Shown in pieces: positions 20,117 to 30,908 of a stretch of 64,000 bases of DNA. Source of the DNA: Arsenophonus sp052174115. Lineage in GTDB: Bacteria; Pseudomonadota; Gammaproteobacteria; Enterobacterales; Enterobacteriaceae. Every line of letters begins with the position of its first letter. Within the stretch, counting starts at the first letter, position 1. The stretch is taken from contig JBQMRX010000001.1 in the NCBI GenBank assembly GCA_052174115.1, forward strand, positions 62,001 through 126,000, read 5' to 3'. The position numbers and the translations under genes are program-made. The notes under the pieces were generated by a model. That model saw only the letters and a program-made list of their open reading frames with translations. It ran no database searches and was not told the origin of the DNA.

Positions 20117-23100
20117 TTTTTTATCAATTATTGAATAAGAGTAAATATTTATTTAAAAATTAAAAGGTATTTATTTAGTATTAATATTAATTTTTTACTT
20201 TATTAAAGATAATAAATTAAATATTTATAATTTAATAATAATTAATTTATTATTTTTTGTTTTTTTAAATCAATTAATTATAAATTATTTATAAAAGTTA
20301 ATTAATTAAATTTTAATACTTTTTAAATTACCTATATTATATATACCTTTCATCACTAATTAATAATTTAATAATTATAAATGAAAAAAATCATTTTAAT
20401 ATTTACGAACTAATAATTTTTATCTTGATTGTTAATAAAATTTTTTATTTATCATTATAATAAAAATATATATTTTTAAAATTATCTTTTTAATATTGAC
20501 ACATTAACAAATAAAATAATATGATTAATTATTTAATTAATTTTTTATCTTAAAATAAAATTATAATAATTATTTAAGTTTTTTTATAATTAAAATTAAA
20601 AAAATAAATTTCACTATAAATTAACAAATAATGATAATTCATAACTATAAAAAATATAAGCGTATGATATAACTTTATAATTTAAATATGATTCAAATCT
20701 TCAATAAATTATATTATAGAAATAACAATTTAATGACTATTTAAATTTTTCTTATTTCAAAATAAAATTAATTAAAATATAAAAGTTATCTATTATTTAT
20801 AAATTAAATAAATTTAAATATTATTTTTATAATTTATTTTATATTAAAAAAAATAAAATAAATTTAAATATTTATCTTAATTCATAAAAATAATAATAAT
20901 AATTTATTTTAATTTTTTTAATTTTTATTCAAAAAAAATAAGTAATTTTCATGAAAACAACTAATGGTAATTTTTTAGTTTTTTAATTATCTAAGTATAA
21001 ATTACATTAATTATTAAATAAAAATCAGAGTGCTAAAACAATAGTTATATAAAAATTTGTTAAAATTCTAATACATTTAAACTAAAATAATTCATTATTT
21101 TATTATCTGTCCTAAATATTATTTATCATATTTATTTTTAAATTAATAAAAAATTTATTAAAGTATTTAAGTCAAATTATTAAATATAACTTAATATAAA
21201 ATTAATAACTAATTTAATTATGTCAACTAAATTAAATTTAATATGATTAATTTAGTTTTATAAAAATTAATTTATTAATTTTAAATTATTAAAGTAATAA
21301 TAAATAAACTCATTATTATTTTAAATATTTTATATACGATCCTGATATATTATAAACTTATCATTAATAATAATTTTAATATATAAATTTATTAGTAATA
21401 ATATATTTAAAATTAAGTGATTAATTTTGTTTTTGGTTTATAACGATATTACTATTTATATATTTGGAAGATATTTATTAATAAAATTATATTTTAAAAA
21501 TATACTTTAGACACTAATTAATATTTTATTAATGATATCACTTTATTTATAAATTTTATAAATATATAAGTTATTTAAAAAATAATAAAATATACTAATA
21601 CATAAAATTTTTTATTATTAATTTAATCGATAATAATTAATTAATAAATTTTTAAAAAATAGATATAAATATGAATCTATATTAAATATTAATTTAATTT
21701 ATTGACTAATTTAAATATTTATTGATAATCTTTTATATTTTTTAGTTCAATTTATATAAAATTATATTAATAATATAATTTAATATTATTTCTATTATAT
21801 AGAGTTAGTAACTAGTCATGATTTTAAAATAAATATAATTTATTTATTAAAAATTTTAATAAAACTTATTAACAATAAATATGTCATAGAAATATTATTT
21901 TATTTAATAATATTTTGTTGAAATAATCAAATACATAAAATTTTTATAAAATTATCTTAATAATTATCATGGTTTTTATAAATTAAAAATATTTAATAGA
22001 ATATATTTATTAAATAAAATTACTATAATTAAATTATGAAAATATTTAAAATAACAAAAAATAATTATTAATATGTTTAAATTTATAAAATATATTAAAC
22101 TACTGATTGTTTAATATAAATAATTTATAGTAAACATACTTATGTATATTTATAAAATTTATAAATTAATAAAAATGCTAATTTTAGCATGCAAATAATG
22201 TATATAAATATTAAATAATCAAATTTATAACTGAATTATCAATTATTTATTTTAATTAAACAATATATATAAAAAATTAACTTAATTAAGTTACAATATT
22301 ATAATTTTGCATGATAAATACTAAAAATTTTATATTTTTATAAATTATTTTTTCTTTTTTATTAAAAATTTTAATTAAAATTAATTATAAATAATTTATT
22401 AGTTAATATAATAAAATGAATTAATAATTTTATTAATTTATTAATAACTATAATATTTATTTATTTTTCTTCTTTAAGAAAAAATTAAACAATTAAAATA
22501 ATAAATTAATTTTTTAGTTAAATTTATTAAATATGTAAAAAACTTTAATTTATAAAAATCATTATATAATATATTTTATTGATTATAAATGCGATTCAAT
22601 TTTTCTATAATTAAAAATTAAATTTTATAAATATAATTTTTTTCTTATCTACGATAAAATTTAATATATCATAAATATCCATGTAATAGTAAAAATTAGA
22701 TTATGTAATAATATAGTATATCGTGCAAAATATAATTGCTGTTATTTATAATAAAATTTTTTTAAATTAACGAAATATCAGTAATAATTATTTGTATTAT
22801 GAAATCTAAATATTTTAATAATAAAAAAATGAATAAATTTACAGCTAGATAGAGAGTACCAAACTATCGAAATTCAAATTTATTTTTTATAAAAATTAAT
22901 AATAAAAAATAAAAAATTTTTATAAAATAGATAATAATAAATAATATTTGATAAATTATTAAAATAATATCATGCTTAAAATTATAGTAATTAGTTATTT
23001 TAATTTAATAAAACGCTAAATATAACATTATATAGATATTTTATTAAAATTATTAATAATAAGTATTATATTTTGTATATTAGTTTTATGTATTTAATAG

Positions 23101-23484
23101 ACTTAAAAAAAATAAAAAATATTAAAATTTGTAGATTTCTTTATCAGCTATCTAGAACATTTATAAAAAAGATATAATTAATATAATATATTTATTATTT
23201 TTTTAGTAAATGTACTACTTATTATTAAATAGTATATAGTTATTATTTTAATATTTGATAAAAAATATCAAAAATTTTAGTGAAATATTAAAAGCAAATA
23301 AATATATTTAAATATTTATGCATAAATATCATATGATCATTTTAATTTAACCTAATTAATAAAAAATTAAAAATTATAAAGATAAAAATAAATAATTAAT
23401 CATTTATTACAAAAAAATAAAATGTGCAAATGTTTAATCATTTTTACTTTTTAAAAATTTTTGTTTATTTAAATAAGGTGCACA
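20117..23484. other. 3.4-kb AT-rich spacer speD-MATE gene
   Basis: One of the longest empty gaps. E. coli has yacL and acnB beyond speD in this direction; I found no trace of them, and the synteny breaks here. Two slightly less AT-rich patches (about 22838-22875 and 23135-23165) share the string CTATCTAG on opposite strands but have no reading I recognise. Confidence 0.55.
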
Positions 23485-24825
23485 ATGAATTCATCTAATA
23501 TTACTGATTGTTCACTATACTCACTAAGTTGGCCTATTTTTATTGATGTTTTACTGCACTTTTCAACATTACTTATTAATACTTATATGGTTAGTCACGT
23601 CTCTACTGCTTATTTAGCAGCAATGGGAGTAGGTAATCAAGTTTTTGATCTTTTTATCACAATATTTAACTTTATTAGTGTAGGATGTAGTTCTGTTATC
23701 GCTCAATATTTAGGTGCAGGTAAAAAAGAAAAAGCTAGTCAAGCTATTCATATCGCAATTGCTTTTAACTTTTTATTAGGTTTTTTTAGTGCTTCTATTA
23801 TCTTGTTATTTGGCTATAAAATACTTGATATTATGAATACACCAATACATCTATTAGATTATGGTTATGCTTATCTACATATTCTTGGTTTATGTTTAAT
23901 ACCAGAAGGGATTTCAATTATATTAGCAGTTTGTTTGCGTGTTTATGGAAAATCACAACCAGCGATGTGGGTAACATTTATTGCTAATATAATTACTATT
24001 TTTGGTAATATGATAGTTTTATATGTTTTTTTTGGTTTACCGCAATATGGCCTAACTGGTGTTGCTTGGTCTACTGCTATTGGTCGTATAGTTGCTATAA
24101 TACTACTTTTTTTATTATTATTCAAGAGTTTGAGAGTTAAATTTGTTCCAATTTTACTATTTCGTTGGTCAAAATGTATGTTGAATAACATATTACATAT
24201 TGGACTTCCATCGGCAGGTGAAAATTTAGCTTGGATTTTACATTATATGGTTGCTTCTGCTTTTATTGGTTTAATGGGAGAAACTCCGCTTGCTGCTCAA
24301 ACCCTTTATTTTCAACTCTCATTATTTATCATGTTATTTGGTATTTCTATTAGTATTGGTAATGAAATTATGATTGGTCATTTAATTGGAGCTAAGCGTT
24401 TTGAAGATGCCTATCGGAGAGGGTTTAAAAGTTTAAAATGGGGATTTTTTATTACTATTTGTATTGTGTTTTGTTTTTGGTTATTTCGTATACCTTTATT
24501 AGAAATAATTACTGAAGATCACGATATAATAAAATTATTACTTCCACTTTTCTTACTCTCTATTTTTCTAGAACCTGCTATAACACTAAATGTTGTCATG
24601 GTGAATGCATTACGTGCTACTGGAGATGCTCGTTTTCCTTTTTGTACAGCACTTATTTCTATGTGGGGTATTGCGATTCCAATTAGTTATTTTTTAGGTT
24701 TAAAGATGGAAATGGGATTACTAGGAATCTGGCTCGGATTTTTATGTGATGAATGGTTAAGAGGTATAACTAATGCTTGGAGATGGCGTTCTAAACGTTG
24801 GCAAACTAAAAGATTAAATATTTAA
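23485..24825 (+). CDS. MATE-family multidrug/metabolite exporter
   Basis: A 446-residue inner-membrane protein with about twelve hydrophobic segments in two similar halves, the MATE layout. Family-typical pieces are MGVGNQVFDL, QYLGAGKKEKA, QAAL-like GLTGVAWSTAIGR in the first half, and IGHLIGAKRFEDAYRRG with NALRATGDARFPF in the second. The ATG follows AAGGTG by four bases. The C-terminal DEWLRG...WRWRSKRW reminds me of the YeeO branch, reported to export flavins in E. coli, but I am not sure enough to name it. MATE proteins swap drugs or metabolites for Na+ or H+. It stands alone between two multi-kilobase gaps and at a break in synteny. Codon composition is like its neighbours, so recent transfer is not indicated. 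Confidence 0.88.
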   Translation: MNSSNITDCSLYSLSWPIFIDVLLHFSTLLINTYMVSHVSTAYLAAMGVGNQVFDLFITIFNFISVGCSSVIAQYLGAGKKEKASQAIHIAIAFNFLLGFFSASIILLFGYKILDIMNTPIHLLDYGYAYLHILGLCLIPEGISIILAVCLRVYGKSQPAMWVTFIANIITIFGNMIVLYVFFGLPQYGLTGVAWSTAIGRIVAIILLFLLLFKSLRVKFVPILLFRWSKCMLNNILHIGLPSAGENLAWILHYMVASAFIGLMGETPLAAQTLYFQLSLFIMLFGISISIGNEIMIGHLIGAKRFEDAYRRGFKSLKWGFFITICIVFCFWLFRIPLLEIITEDHDIIKLLLPLFLLSIFLEPAITLNVVMVNALRATGDARFPFCTALISMWGIAIPISYFLGLKMEMGLLGIWLGFLCDEWLRGITNAWRWRSKRWQTKRLNI

Positions 24826-26348
24826 AATTATTAATATTCTTTTAAATAAAAATTATTAAAAAATATTTAATAAATTAATATTTTTTAATAATATAAATAT
24901 CATTATTAATATGATCTTTAAAAAATATAATCAACAATATAAAATGATTTAAGTAAATCTTTAAATTTCTTAAAGTTATTATTAAATATTAATTGTATTA
25001 TTAAAATAATACCAAATTAGTATTTTTTGTAAAAATTTATTTTAACTTTTAAATAAATATTTATTTATTACTATTTAATGATATTTAGTTTATATATTTA
25101 ATTATCATATTTTTTATTTCTAATTAAAGTTTATATTAATATTAACAAAAAATAATTTACTAATTAACTAATTTAATTTAAGTAATTTTTTGTAAATTAT
25201 TTTTATTTTTTCAATTTAATAATTCTTTTTACAAAAAATTTTTATTTTTAATATTTGTAATTTTATTAACTTATAAATTACTTTTAGTTAGTTTAAGAAA
25301 TAATTATAATTAATAAATATATAAATAATTTAATTAAAATATTCTTAATTTTGTTTGTTAATAAAATTAAGAATAAATACAATTAATAAAATATTAAAAA
25401 ATATTTTTATTATAATTAAAACATTAAAAAATAAACTTTTTATAAAGCATTAATACTTATAAAAATACTAGAGTTTATTTATAGGTATAAAAATAATAAT
25501 ACAATTCTATTATATAAAATTATTTAAAAAGTTCAATATTTTTAATTAATGAAATATTACAATATGTATAAATAAATTTAGTCAGATTGTATTAACTATT
25601 ATTTTATATATTTATTTAATTTTTAAGTTAAAAACATAAATAATATTGTTATATAAAAATATTTTTAATAAAAAAGATAATTATCTTGATATTTTATTAT
25701 ATTAATTACAATCTTACAAAATTTTACTTATAATAAAATCTGTAATATTTTATATTAAAATAAAAATAATCTTTATAAATCTATAAAAAATTTAATATTT
25801 AGTTAAGTTTTGCTTAATAAGATTAAATTCTTAATTAAATAAAAACTTTATTATTTTTATAAAAAAATAAAGTAAAATATTAAAGTATAATATTAATTAT
25901 ATTATACTAATGATTTATCTTCTTATATTATTTATTATATATAAATGAATTAATTGATAAATTAATTTTAATAGTTCACTTATATTAAAATATATTATAC
26001 ATATTAATTTTAAATCTTAAATTAATTTTAAGATTATTTTTCAGTAAATATACTATAAAATAGTATGATTAATATAATAAGAATATTATATTAAATATAA
26101 ATTAATTATAACCATATATACTATATTAATATTCTATCTTTATTTGCATAATATAACTTTAACAAAATACTTATTATTTAACTATTAAAATAAATTAACA
26201 TCTAATTTTATCGAATTAAATTTAAATTTAATTTAAAATATATTAATTATTTCTCTAAATAAATTTTAAATTATTATTTTACGTTAGATTTAAGAATTTT
26301 TTAATGATTTTTTTGTAGAAAATTTCTATATTTATGTTTTTATTTAAA
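24826..26348. other. 1.5-kb AT-rich spacer MATE gene-nlpD (rpoS remnant)
   Basis: The right end, just downstream of nlpD on the minus strand, holds an eroded rpoS between about 26040 and 26205. I see nothing recognisable to the left of it. Confidence 0.6.
26040..26205 (-). pseudogene. rpoS: Remnant of rpoS (stationary-phase sigma factor), regions 1.2-2
   Basis: In E. coli rpoS follows nlpD directly. On the minus strand 26205-26145 aligns at the DNA level, with gaps, to the stretch coding LDATQLYLGEIGYSPLL and EVYFA; LDVN, SILL and YYA can be read. Then 26118-26086 reads YMVIINLYLI followed by a stop, matching RMIESNLRLVV residue by residue; most changes are single G/C to A/T steps (CGT to TAT, AGT to ATT, GTA to ATA). 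A looser match to the LDLIEEGN region follows. Stops and frameshifts rule out function. The distance from the nlpD stop fits the expected position of these residues. Loss of rpoS removes the general stress response. Confidence 0.55.
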
Positions 26349-27401
26349 CTATCGTTGTGAAAGATAAAGTAGTGGATTTACTGATTTTCCTTTATAACGA
26401 ATTTCAAAATGTAATTTTACCGAACTTGTATCAGTACTACCCATAGTAGCAATTTTTTGCCCTGCTTGAACTAGCTGTTGTTCACGAACTAATATAGTAT
26501 CATTGTGAGCATAAGCACTCAAATAATCATCATTATGCTTTATTATTATAAGATTTCCATATCCACGTAACGCATTTCCAGAATAAACTACTTTTCCTTT
26601 TGCAGTTGCAAAAATAGACTGACCGTGAGATCCAGAAATATCAATACCTTTATTTCCACCTTGCAAATCAGAAAAAACTTCAATCACCTTTCCATTAGTC
26701 GGCCATACTATATTTATTATTTTGTTATTATTTAAATTTAAAAATGCTGTTTTTTGTGGTGATGTAGAAAGTGTTAATAATTCATATGTTTTTGATGATA
26801 TTTTTTTTGAATTTTTTTTATTAACAGAGGAAGGATATTCATTAGTTACTTTAGAATTAATATTTCTATTATTTTTATTTGTAACATAATTATTAATTAT
26901 CATTTTTGAATTAATAGAATCATTAGTCATATTAAGTATTTGCCCAACATTTAAGTTATAAGGTTCTATAATTTTATTACGCTCTGCTAAATCACGATAA
27001 TTAAATCCTGTTATCCATGAAATATAAAATAATGTATCACCTTGTTTGACAGTATAAATATTACCACTATAAGTTCCTTTTTCTATATTATTATAATTTC
27101 GATTATAAATTATATGATCATTTATATTAATTTTATGTTTTAAACTAAATGGCTGATATATAAACTTATTTATACAACTATTTTGATTGTTAATGGAAAT
27201 ATTTTTAGGAGAAGATGATATTAATATATTTTTTGATAATGCATTGATAGGAGAATAAGTATTAATTTGATAATTACTATCATTAATATTATTAATTGGC
27301 GCTACTGAATGATATAATGTTGAACATCCAATTAACATTAAAATTATTATTATATAAATAATTACCCATCGAACCGTAAATTTTATAATATTAAAATTCA
27401 C
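26349..27401 (-). CDS. nlpD: Murein hydrolase activator NlpD (outer-membrane lipoprotein)
   Basis: NlpD activates the amidase AmiC, which splits septal peptidoglycan during cell separation. It has a hydrophobic leader ending in the lipobox LIGC (lipid-bearing Cys26), a long low-complexity Asn/Ser/Ile linker, one LysM domain (about 116-160, YTVKQGDTLF), and a C-terminal LytM/M23 domain. That domain is the degenerate, non-catalytic kind: the zinc-binding His and Asp are replaced (GGNKGIDI), as in E. coli. The last 90 residues match E. coli closely. 350 residues against about 379, the difference being in the linker. In E. coli the main rpoS promoter lies inside nlpD; here rpoS is dead, so nlpD must be kept for its division role. 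Confidence 0.95.
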   Translation of the reverse strand: MNFNIIKFTVRWVIIYIIIILMLIGCSTLYHSVAPINNINDSNYQINTYSPINALSKNILISSSPKNISINNQNSCINKFIYQPFSLKHKININDHIIYNRNYNNIEKGTYSGNIYTVKQGDTLFYISWITGFNYRDLAERNKIIEPYNLNVGQILNMTNDSINSKMIINNYVTNKNNRNINSKVTNEYPSSVNKKNSKKISSKTYELLTLSTSPQKTAFLNLNNNKIINIVWPTNGKVIEVFSDLQGGNKGIDISGSHGQSIFATAKGKVVYSGNALRGYGNLIIIKHNDDYLSAYAHNDTILVREQQLVQAGQKIATMGSTDTSSVKLHFEIRYKGKSVNPLLYLSQR

Positions 27402-27536
27402 ATTTCTTCTCCAATAATAAATTTTTTAAATAAAAAATAATAATTTATTTCAAGTAATAAAATTATTAATAATAATATTTTTCAAGGTAAAGATTAATAA
27501 AATTTTAAATTATCTTTTGTTAAAATGTTATCTATT

Positions 27537-28163
27537 TCATGCTAAACTTCCAAGGATTAAAGGAACAAATCGAACCGGCTCTATCGTTATAGAATGAAAA
27601 TCATTACCTTGACGTTTTATTACTTTTAGCATTTGTTTTTTTTCACCGATAGGTAATACTATTCGACCACCATCTTTCAATTGTTCAAATAACATAAAGG
27701 GAAGTTCTACTGGTGCTGCTGTAACAATTATTCCATCAAAAGGACCTTTAGAAGCCCATCCCATCCATCCATCTCCATGACGCGTAAAAATATTATGCAA
27801 ATCAAGTTGCTTTAATCTACGTTTTGCATTCCATTGCAATCCTTTAATACGTTCTACTGAAAAAACAAACGCAACAAGATGAGCTAAAATAGCAGTTTGA
27901 TAACCTGATCCAGTACCAATATCTAATATATGATCAGTAGGAGAAAGTTCAAGTAATTCTGTCATACGAGCGACAATATAAGGTTGTGAAATAGTCTGAT
28001 AAAACCCTATAGGTAAAGGAATATTTTCATAAGCTTTATGTGAAAGTGCTTCATCAACAAAATGTTCACGAGGAACTTTTGCAATAGCTGCTAATAGTCC
28101 CTCATCTTTGATTCCTTGATGACGCAGTTTTGTCAATAAATCTCTCATTGACCGCTTTAGCAT
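27537..28163 (-). CDS. pcm: Protein-L-isoaspartate O-methyltransferase
   Basis: Repairs aged proteins by methylating isoaspartyl residues with S-adenosylmethionine. 208 residues, exactly the E. coli length. SAM-binding DIGTGSGYQTAILAHL, VERIKGLQW, the substrate-side GQTISQPY (here YQTISQPYIVARMTELLEL) and VTAAPVELP are all present. In E. coli it overlaps the end of surE; here surE is a remnant immediately upstream, so pcm needs its own promoter or a read-through transcript from ispF. Confidence 0.96.
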   Translation of the reverse strand: MLKRSMRDLLTKLRHQGIKDEGLLAAIAKVPREHFVDEALSHKAYENIPLPIGFYQTISQPYIVARMTELLELSPTDHILDIGTGSGYQTAILAHLVAFVFSVERIKGLQWNAKRRLKQLDLHNIFTRHGDGWMGWASKGPFDGIIVTAAPVELPFMLFEQLKDGGRIVLPIGEKKQMLKVIKRQGNDFHSITIEPVRFVPLILGSLA

Positions 28164-28199
28164 TCCTAATTTGCCTCTATTTTAATAATAAATTTTTAA

Positions 28200-28836
28200 T
28201 AACTATTTATTTTTATAAGTGATTAAATTCATTTTAAAATATGATAAAATATATTAAATTATTACTATAGTAAAATTTGTATTTTAATCAGTATCATATA
28301 TTTTCAATAAATTATAATTAATAAAACATAGATCTAATTAAATTTTTAAATAAATAAATTTATTAAATTATATAATGAGATTATCATACAGCGCATTACT
28401 TTATAATCTTTAATTTCTTATAAAAAATATTAAAATATTAATATTAATATTAAGAATATTACATAATCTTAATGCTATTTTCTAAAAAAAATTTTAATAA
28501 ACAACAAATTATCTTTACTGCTGTTTTATAATTTATTTCGTTATTTAATAAAATTAAAAAATATAAATATTTAAAAGTAATAATTTTAAGATATGTTGAA
28601 TAAATTAATTAATACTTAAATAAATACAAATCTATTAGAATTCCTTATACAGAAATATCTCTATTAGTTATTTTAATTATTTGGAATTCTTTATTAATTA
28701 TTAATTTATTTAATGCTCTATTTTTATTTTTATTAGCAGCAACATTTTAAACAAAACAATATTTATACATTTGAATAACAAATATTTTAATATCAATTAC
28801 CATTATACAATTATCATTACTTAGAAATATTTTAAT
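28200..28836 (-). pseudogene. surE: surE (5'/3'-nucleotidase), nearly full-length eroded gene
   Basis: From codon position 28836 the minus strand aligns without gaps to E. coli SurE for over 60 codons. The start ATG is ATT; IKIFLSND matches MRILLSND; codon 30 (Gln) is TAA; VAANKNKNRALNKLII matches VAPDRNRSGASNSLTL, the SurE signature; TNRDISV then a stop matches ENGDIAVQ. Further on in order: NYKTAVKIICCLLK against HYDTAAAVTCSILR, NILNINI against RILNINV (after a frameshift, 28441-28460), and IKDYKVMRC against IKGIRVTRC (28388-28414). Many differences are single changes toward A/T. The metal-site Asp pair is lost (ND to DN change). The 3' end toward pcm is unclear. This is the best-preserved remnant in the window. 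Confidence 0.8.
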
Positions 28837-29289
28837 ATTATTCTATTTTGTTGTTTTATATGTTTAATGGTACATAATAACTAATTTATAGTAATAATAT
28901 CATTAAGTAACAATAAAACACATAAAGTTACAATAAAAAAATTTTTAATATTTTTAAAAAAATTTAATATTAATAAGATTAAGTATCTAACTTTTTATTA
29001 TATAATAATGCTATTATTTAGATTTTATAGATCTAAAACTATATTTATTAATTTAAATTTATTTCTTATTAAAAATTTAGTTTTTATAAATTTATTGATT
29101 GAATAATTAAAATTTTTATAATTAAAATAATTTAGTAAATATTAATAATAATATCATAATATTCTATAAATTTTTTTAAATTCAGAGTAGTTAATAATTT
29201 ATTAAATAATTAAACTAAAATTAAATTTTATATTAAAAAATATAGTTTAAATTTTTATTGTTTTAAAAATTTTATCATCAGTTTAATAG

Positions 29290-29330
29290 AATTAATTAAA
29301 ATTTAGATCTTCTTTGTTTTTAAAATGAAA
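29290..29330 (-). pseudogene. truD: Possible trace of truD (tRNA pseudouridine synthase)
   Basis: On the minus strand, 260 bases after ispF, the bases can be aligned with a 2-3 base insertion to the TruD active-site motif SFAGQKDKHA (Ser, Phe, Gln, Lys, Asp and Lys codons recognisable). TruD residue 80 would be expected at this distance. Nothing else of truD is convincing, so this is weak. Confidence 0.25.
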
Positions 29331-29588
29331 AAACTATTGATTAATCACTATCATTGTTATTAATACTTTAATCTAAAATAATTAATACTACATAAAAAAT
29401 ATAAAAATTTAAATAATTATTTAAATGTTGAATATAATTTTATAGTTTTTAAATATAAATTATTAAATATTAAACTCTATATTTTAATTAAAAATAAAAG
29501 ATTTCGCTGAACAAAAAAATTTCTAAAAATTAATTTATTATTTATTTATTATTAGCTTATAACTTATTTGATATAATTATTATTATCA

Positions 29589-30065
29589 TCAACTTTTATT
29601 TTTTAATAAAACTACTGCTTCACAAGCAATGCCTTCTTTTCTACCAATAAATCCGAGTTTTTCTGTTGTTGTAACTTTAATATTTACATCATCAATATTG
29701 CAACAAAGATCATTTGTTATATTTTTATGCATATCTTCAATATATGGTAATATTTTTGGAACTTGAGCAATTATTGTAATGTCAATATTATTTATGAAAT
29801 ATCCTTTTTTTAGCACATGAGAATAAGCATTACGTAACAAATTTCTGCTATTTGCATTTTTAAAAATTGGATTTGTATCAGGAAAAAATTTACCAATATC
29901 ACCTAATGATGCTGCACCAAGTAATGAATCAATCAATGCATGTAAAGCAACATCACCATCAGAATGCGCTATTAATCCTTGTTTATAAGGAATTTTTATT
30001 CCACAAATTATAATTGGTCCATTTCCACTAAATTTATGTACATCAAATCCATGTCCAATCCGCAT
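29589..30065 (-). CDS. ispF: 2-C-methyl-D-erythritol 2,4-cyclodiphosphate synthase
   Basis: MEP-pathway enzyme that cyclises CDP-methylerythritol 2-phosphate, releasing CMP. The zinc ligands Asp8, His10 (GFDVH) and His42 (DVALHAL) are in place, as are AHSDGD and the C-terminal TTTEKLGFIGRKEGI. 158 residues, typical for the homotrimer subunit. It follows ispD by 25 bases on the same strand, as in E. coli, where the next genes truD and surE are now dead. Confidence 0.97.
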   Translation of the reverse strand: MRIGHGFDVHKFSGNGPIIICGIKIPYKQGLIAHSDGDVALHALIDSLLGAASLGDIGKFFPDTNPIFKNANSRNLLRNAYSHVLKKGYFINNIDITIIAQVPKILPYIEDMHKNITNDLCCNIDDVNIKVTTTEKLGFIGRKEGIACEAVVLLKNKS

Positions 30066-30090
30066 AAATAATATCTCTTTAATAATAGGT

Positions 30091-30819
30091 TTATAAAATA
30101 TGAGAAAGGTAAAACTCTACTAACATCAAATCCTCTGGATGAGTAACTTTTAAATTATCAACCCTACCTTCCAATAATCGAGGATGATAACCACAATATT
30201 CAACTGCTGAAGCCTCATCAGTAATTATTGCTTTTTTTGTTAATGCTTGAGTTAAACAGTTTTTAATTAATTCTAAAGGAAAAAATTGTGGAGTTAATGC
30301 AAGCCAAAGTTCATTTCGTTCAATAGTATGACTGATATCTATTTTTCCTTTAAATGACTGTTTTATAGTATCTCTTACTTTCATTGCTAAAATACCACCA
30401 TACGAAAATTTATTATTATCAATAAAACAAATAATATTATTTAAATCAGATTGATGTAAACAAGGTCTAGTTGAATCATGAATTAAAACCCAACATGAAT
30501 CTAACTGTAAATTATCTGATAAATAATTTAATCCAATTAAAACTGAATTAGCTCTTTGATTACCACCAATCACTGTTTTAATTATTTTATTTTTAGAAAT
30601 AGCTAATTGATTAAAAAAAATATCATTTTTATTTAATGAAATAATAATTTTAGAAATTCTTGGCTGCTTAAGTAAAGCAGATATTGTATGCTCAATAATT
30701 GTTTTTCCAGCTATTTTTAGATATTGTTTTGGACAATCAGCCTTCATACGACTACCAATACCAGCAGCAGGTATTAAAGCAACAATCTGAGTTTTATGTT
30801 TAGATATAAATTTATTCAT
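30091..30819 (-). CDS. ispD: 2-C-methyl-D-erythritol 4-phosphate cytidylyltransferase
   Basis: Couples CTP to methylerythritol phosphate in the MEP isoprenoid pathway. The CTP-binding loop PAAGIGSRM, the following CPKQYL with its lysine, VLIHDSTRPCL and TDEASAVEYCG are present. 242 residues against 236 in E. coli, with a slightly longer N-terminus; the ATG at 30819 is the first. It sits between ftsB (89 bases upstream) and ispF (25 bases downstream), the E. coli operon order. Keeping ispD and ispF fits continued need for undecaprenyl phosphate and the ubiquinone side chain. Confidence 0.96.
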   Translation of the reverse strand: MNKFISKHKTQIVALIPAAGIGSRMKADCPKQYLKIAGKTIIEHTISALLKQPRISKIIISLNKNDIFFNQLAISKNKIIKTVIGGNQRANSVLIGLNYLSDNLQLDSCWVLIHDSTRPCLHQSDLNNIICFIDNNKFSYGGILAMKVRDTIKQSFKGKIDISHTIERNELWLALTPQFFPLELIKNCLTQALTKKAIITDEASAVEYCGYHPRLLEGRVDNLKVTHPEDLMLVEFYLSHIL

Positions 30820-30908
30820 TATTTTAAATTGTTTTTATAAATTGTAATAAATTTTAATTTAATATTTAAATAATTTTATAGTTAAATAAGTTATTTTTTA
30901 TTTAAATT

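Larger units (their letters stand above)
28164..29588. other. 1.4-kb AT-rich spacer pcm-ispF, filled by surE and truD remnants
   Basis: In E. coli surE and truD lie here. The left half is covered by a nearly full-length eroded surE (minus strand, from 28836); the right half should be truD, of which only one motif is faintly visible. The gap is shorter than both genes together, so there has also been deletion. Confidence 0.65.

Noticed and set aside
26235..26300. NLFRE-like and ILKSN-like reads just behind nlpD that match the very C-terminus of RpoS.
   Set aside because: It would put the end of rpoS before its beginning; the N-terminal match at 26086-26205 is longer, collinear and at the right distance, so the C-terminal match is probably chance.
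28621..28750. A 46-codon hydrophobic open frame on the plus strand (ending GCA GCA ACA TTT TAA) that resembles a small membrane protein, followed in frame by a second hydrophobic stretch.
   Set aside because: It is the exact antisense of the surE remnant, whose alignment on the minus strand is far better. Long Leu/Ile/Phe frames are also common by chance in this composition.
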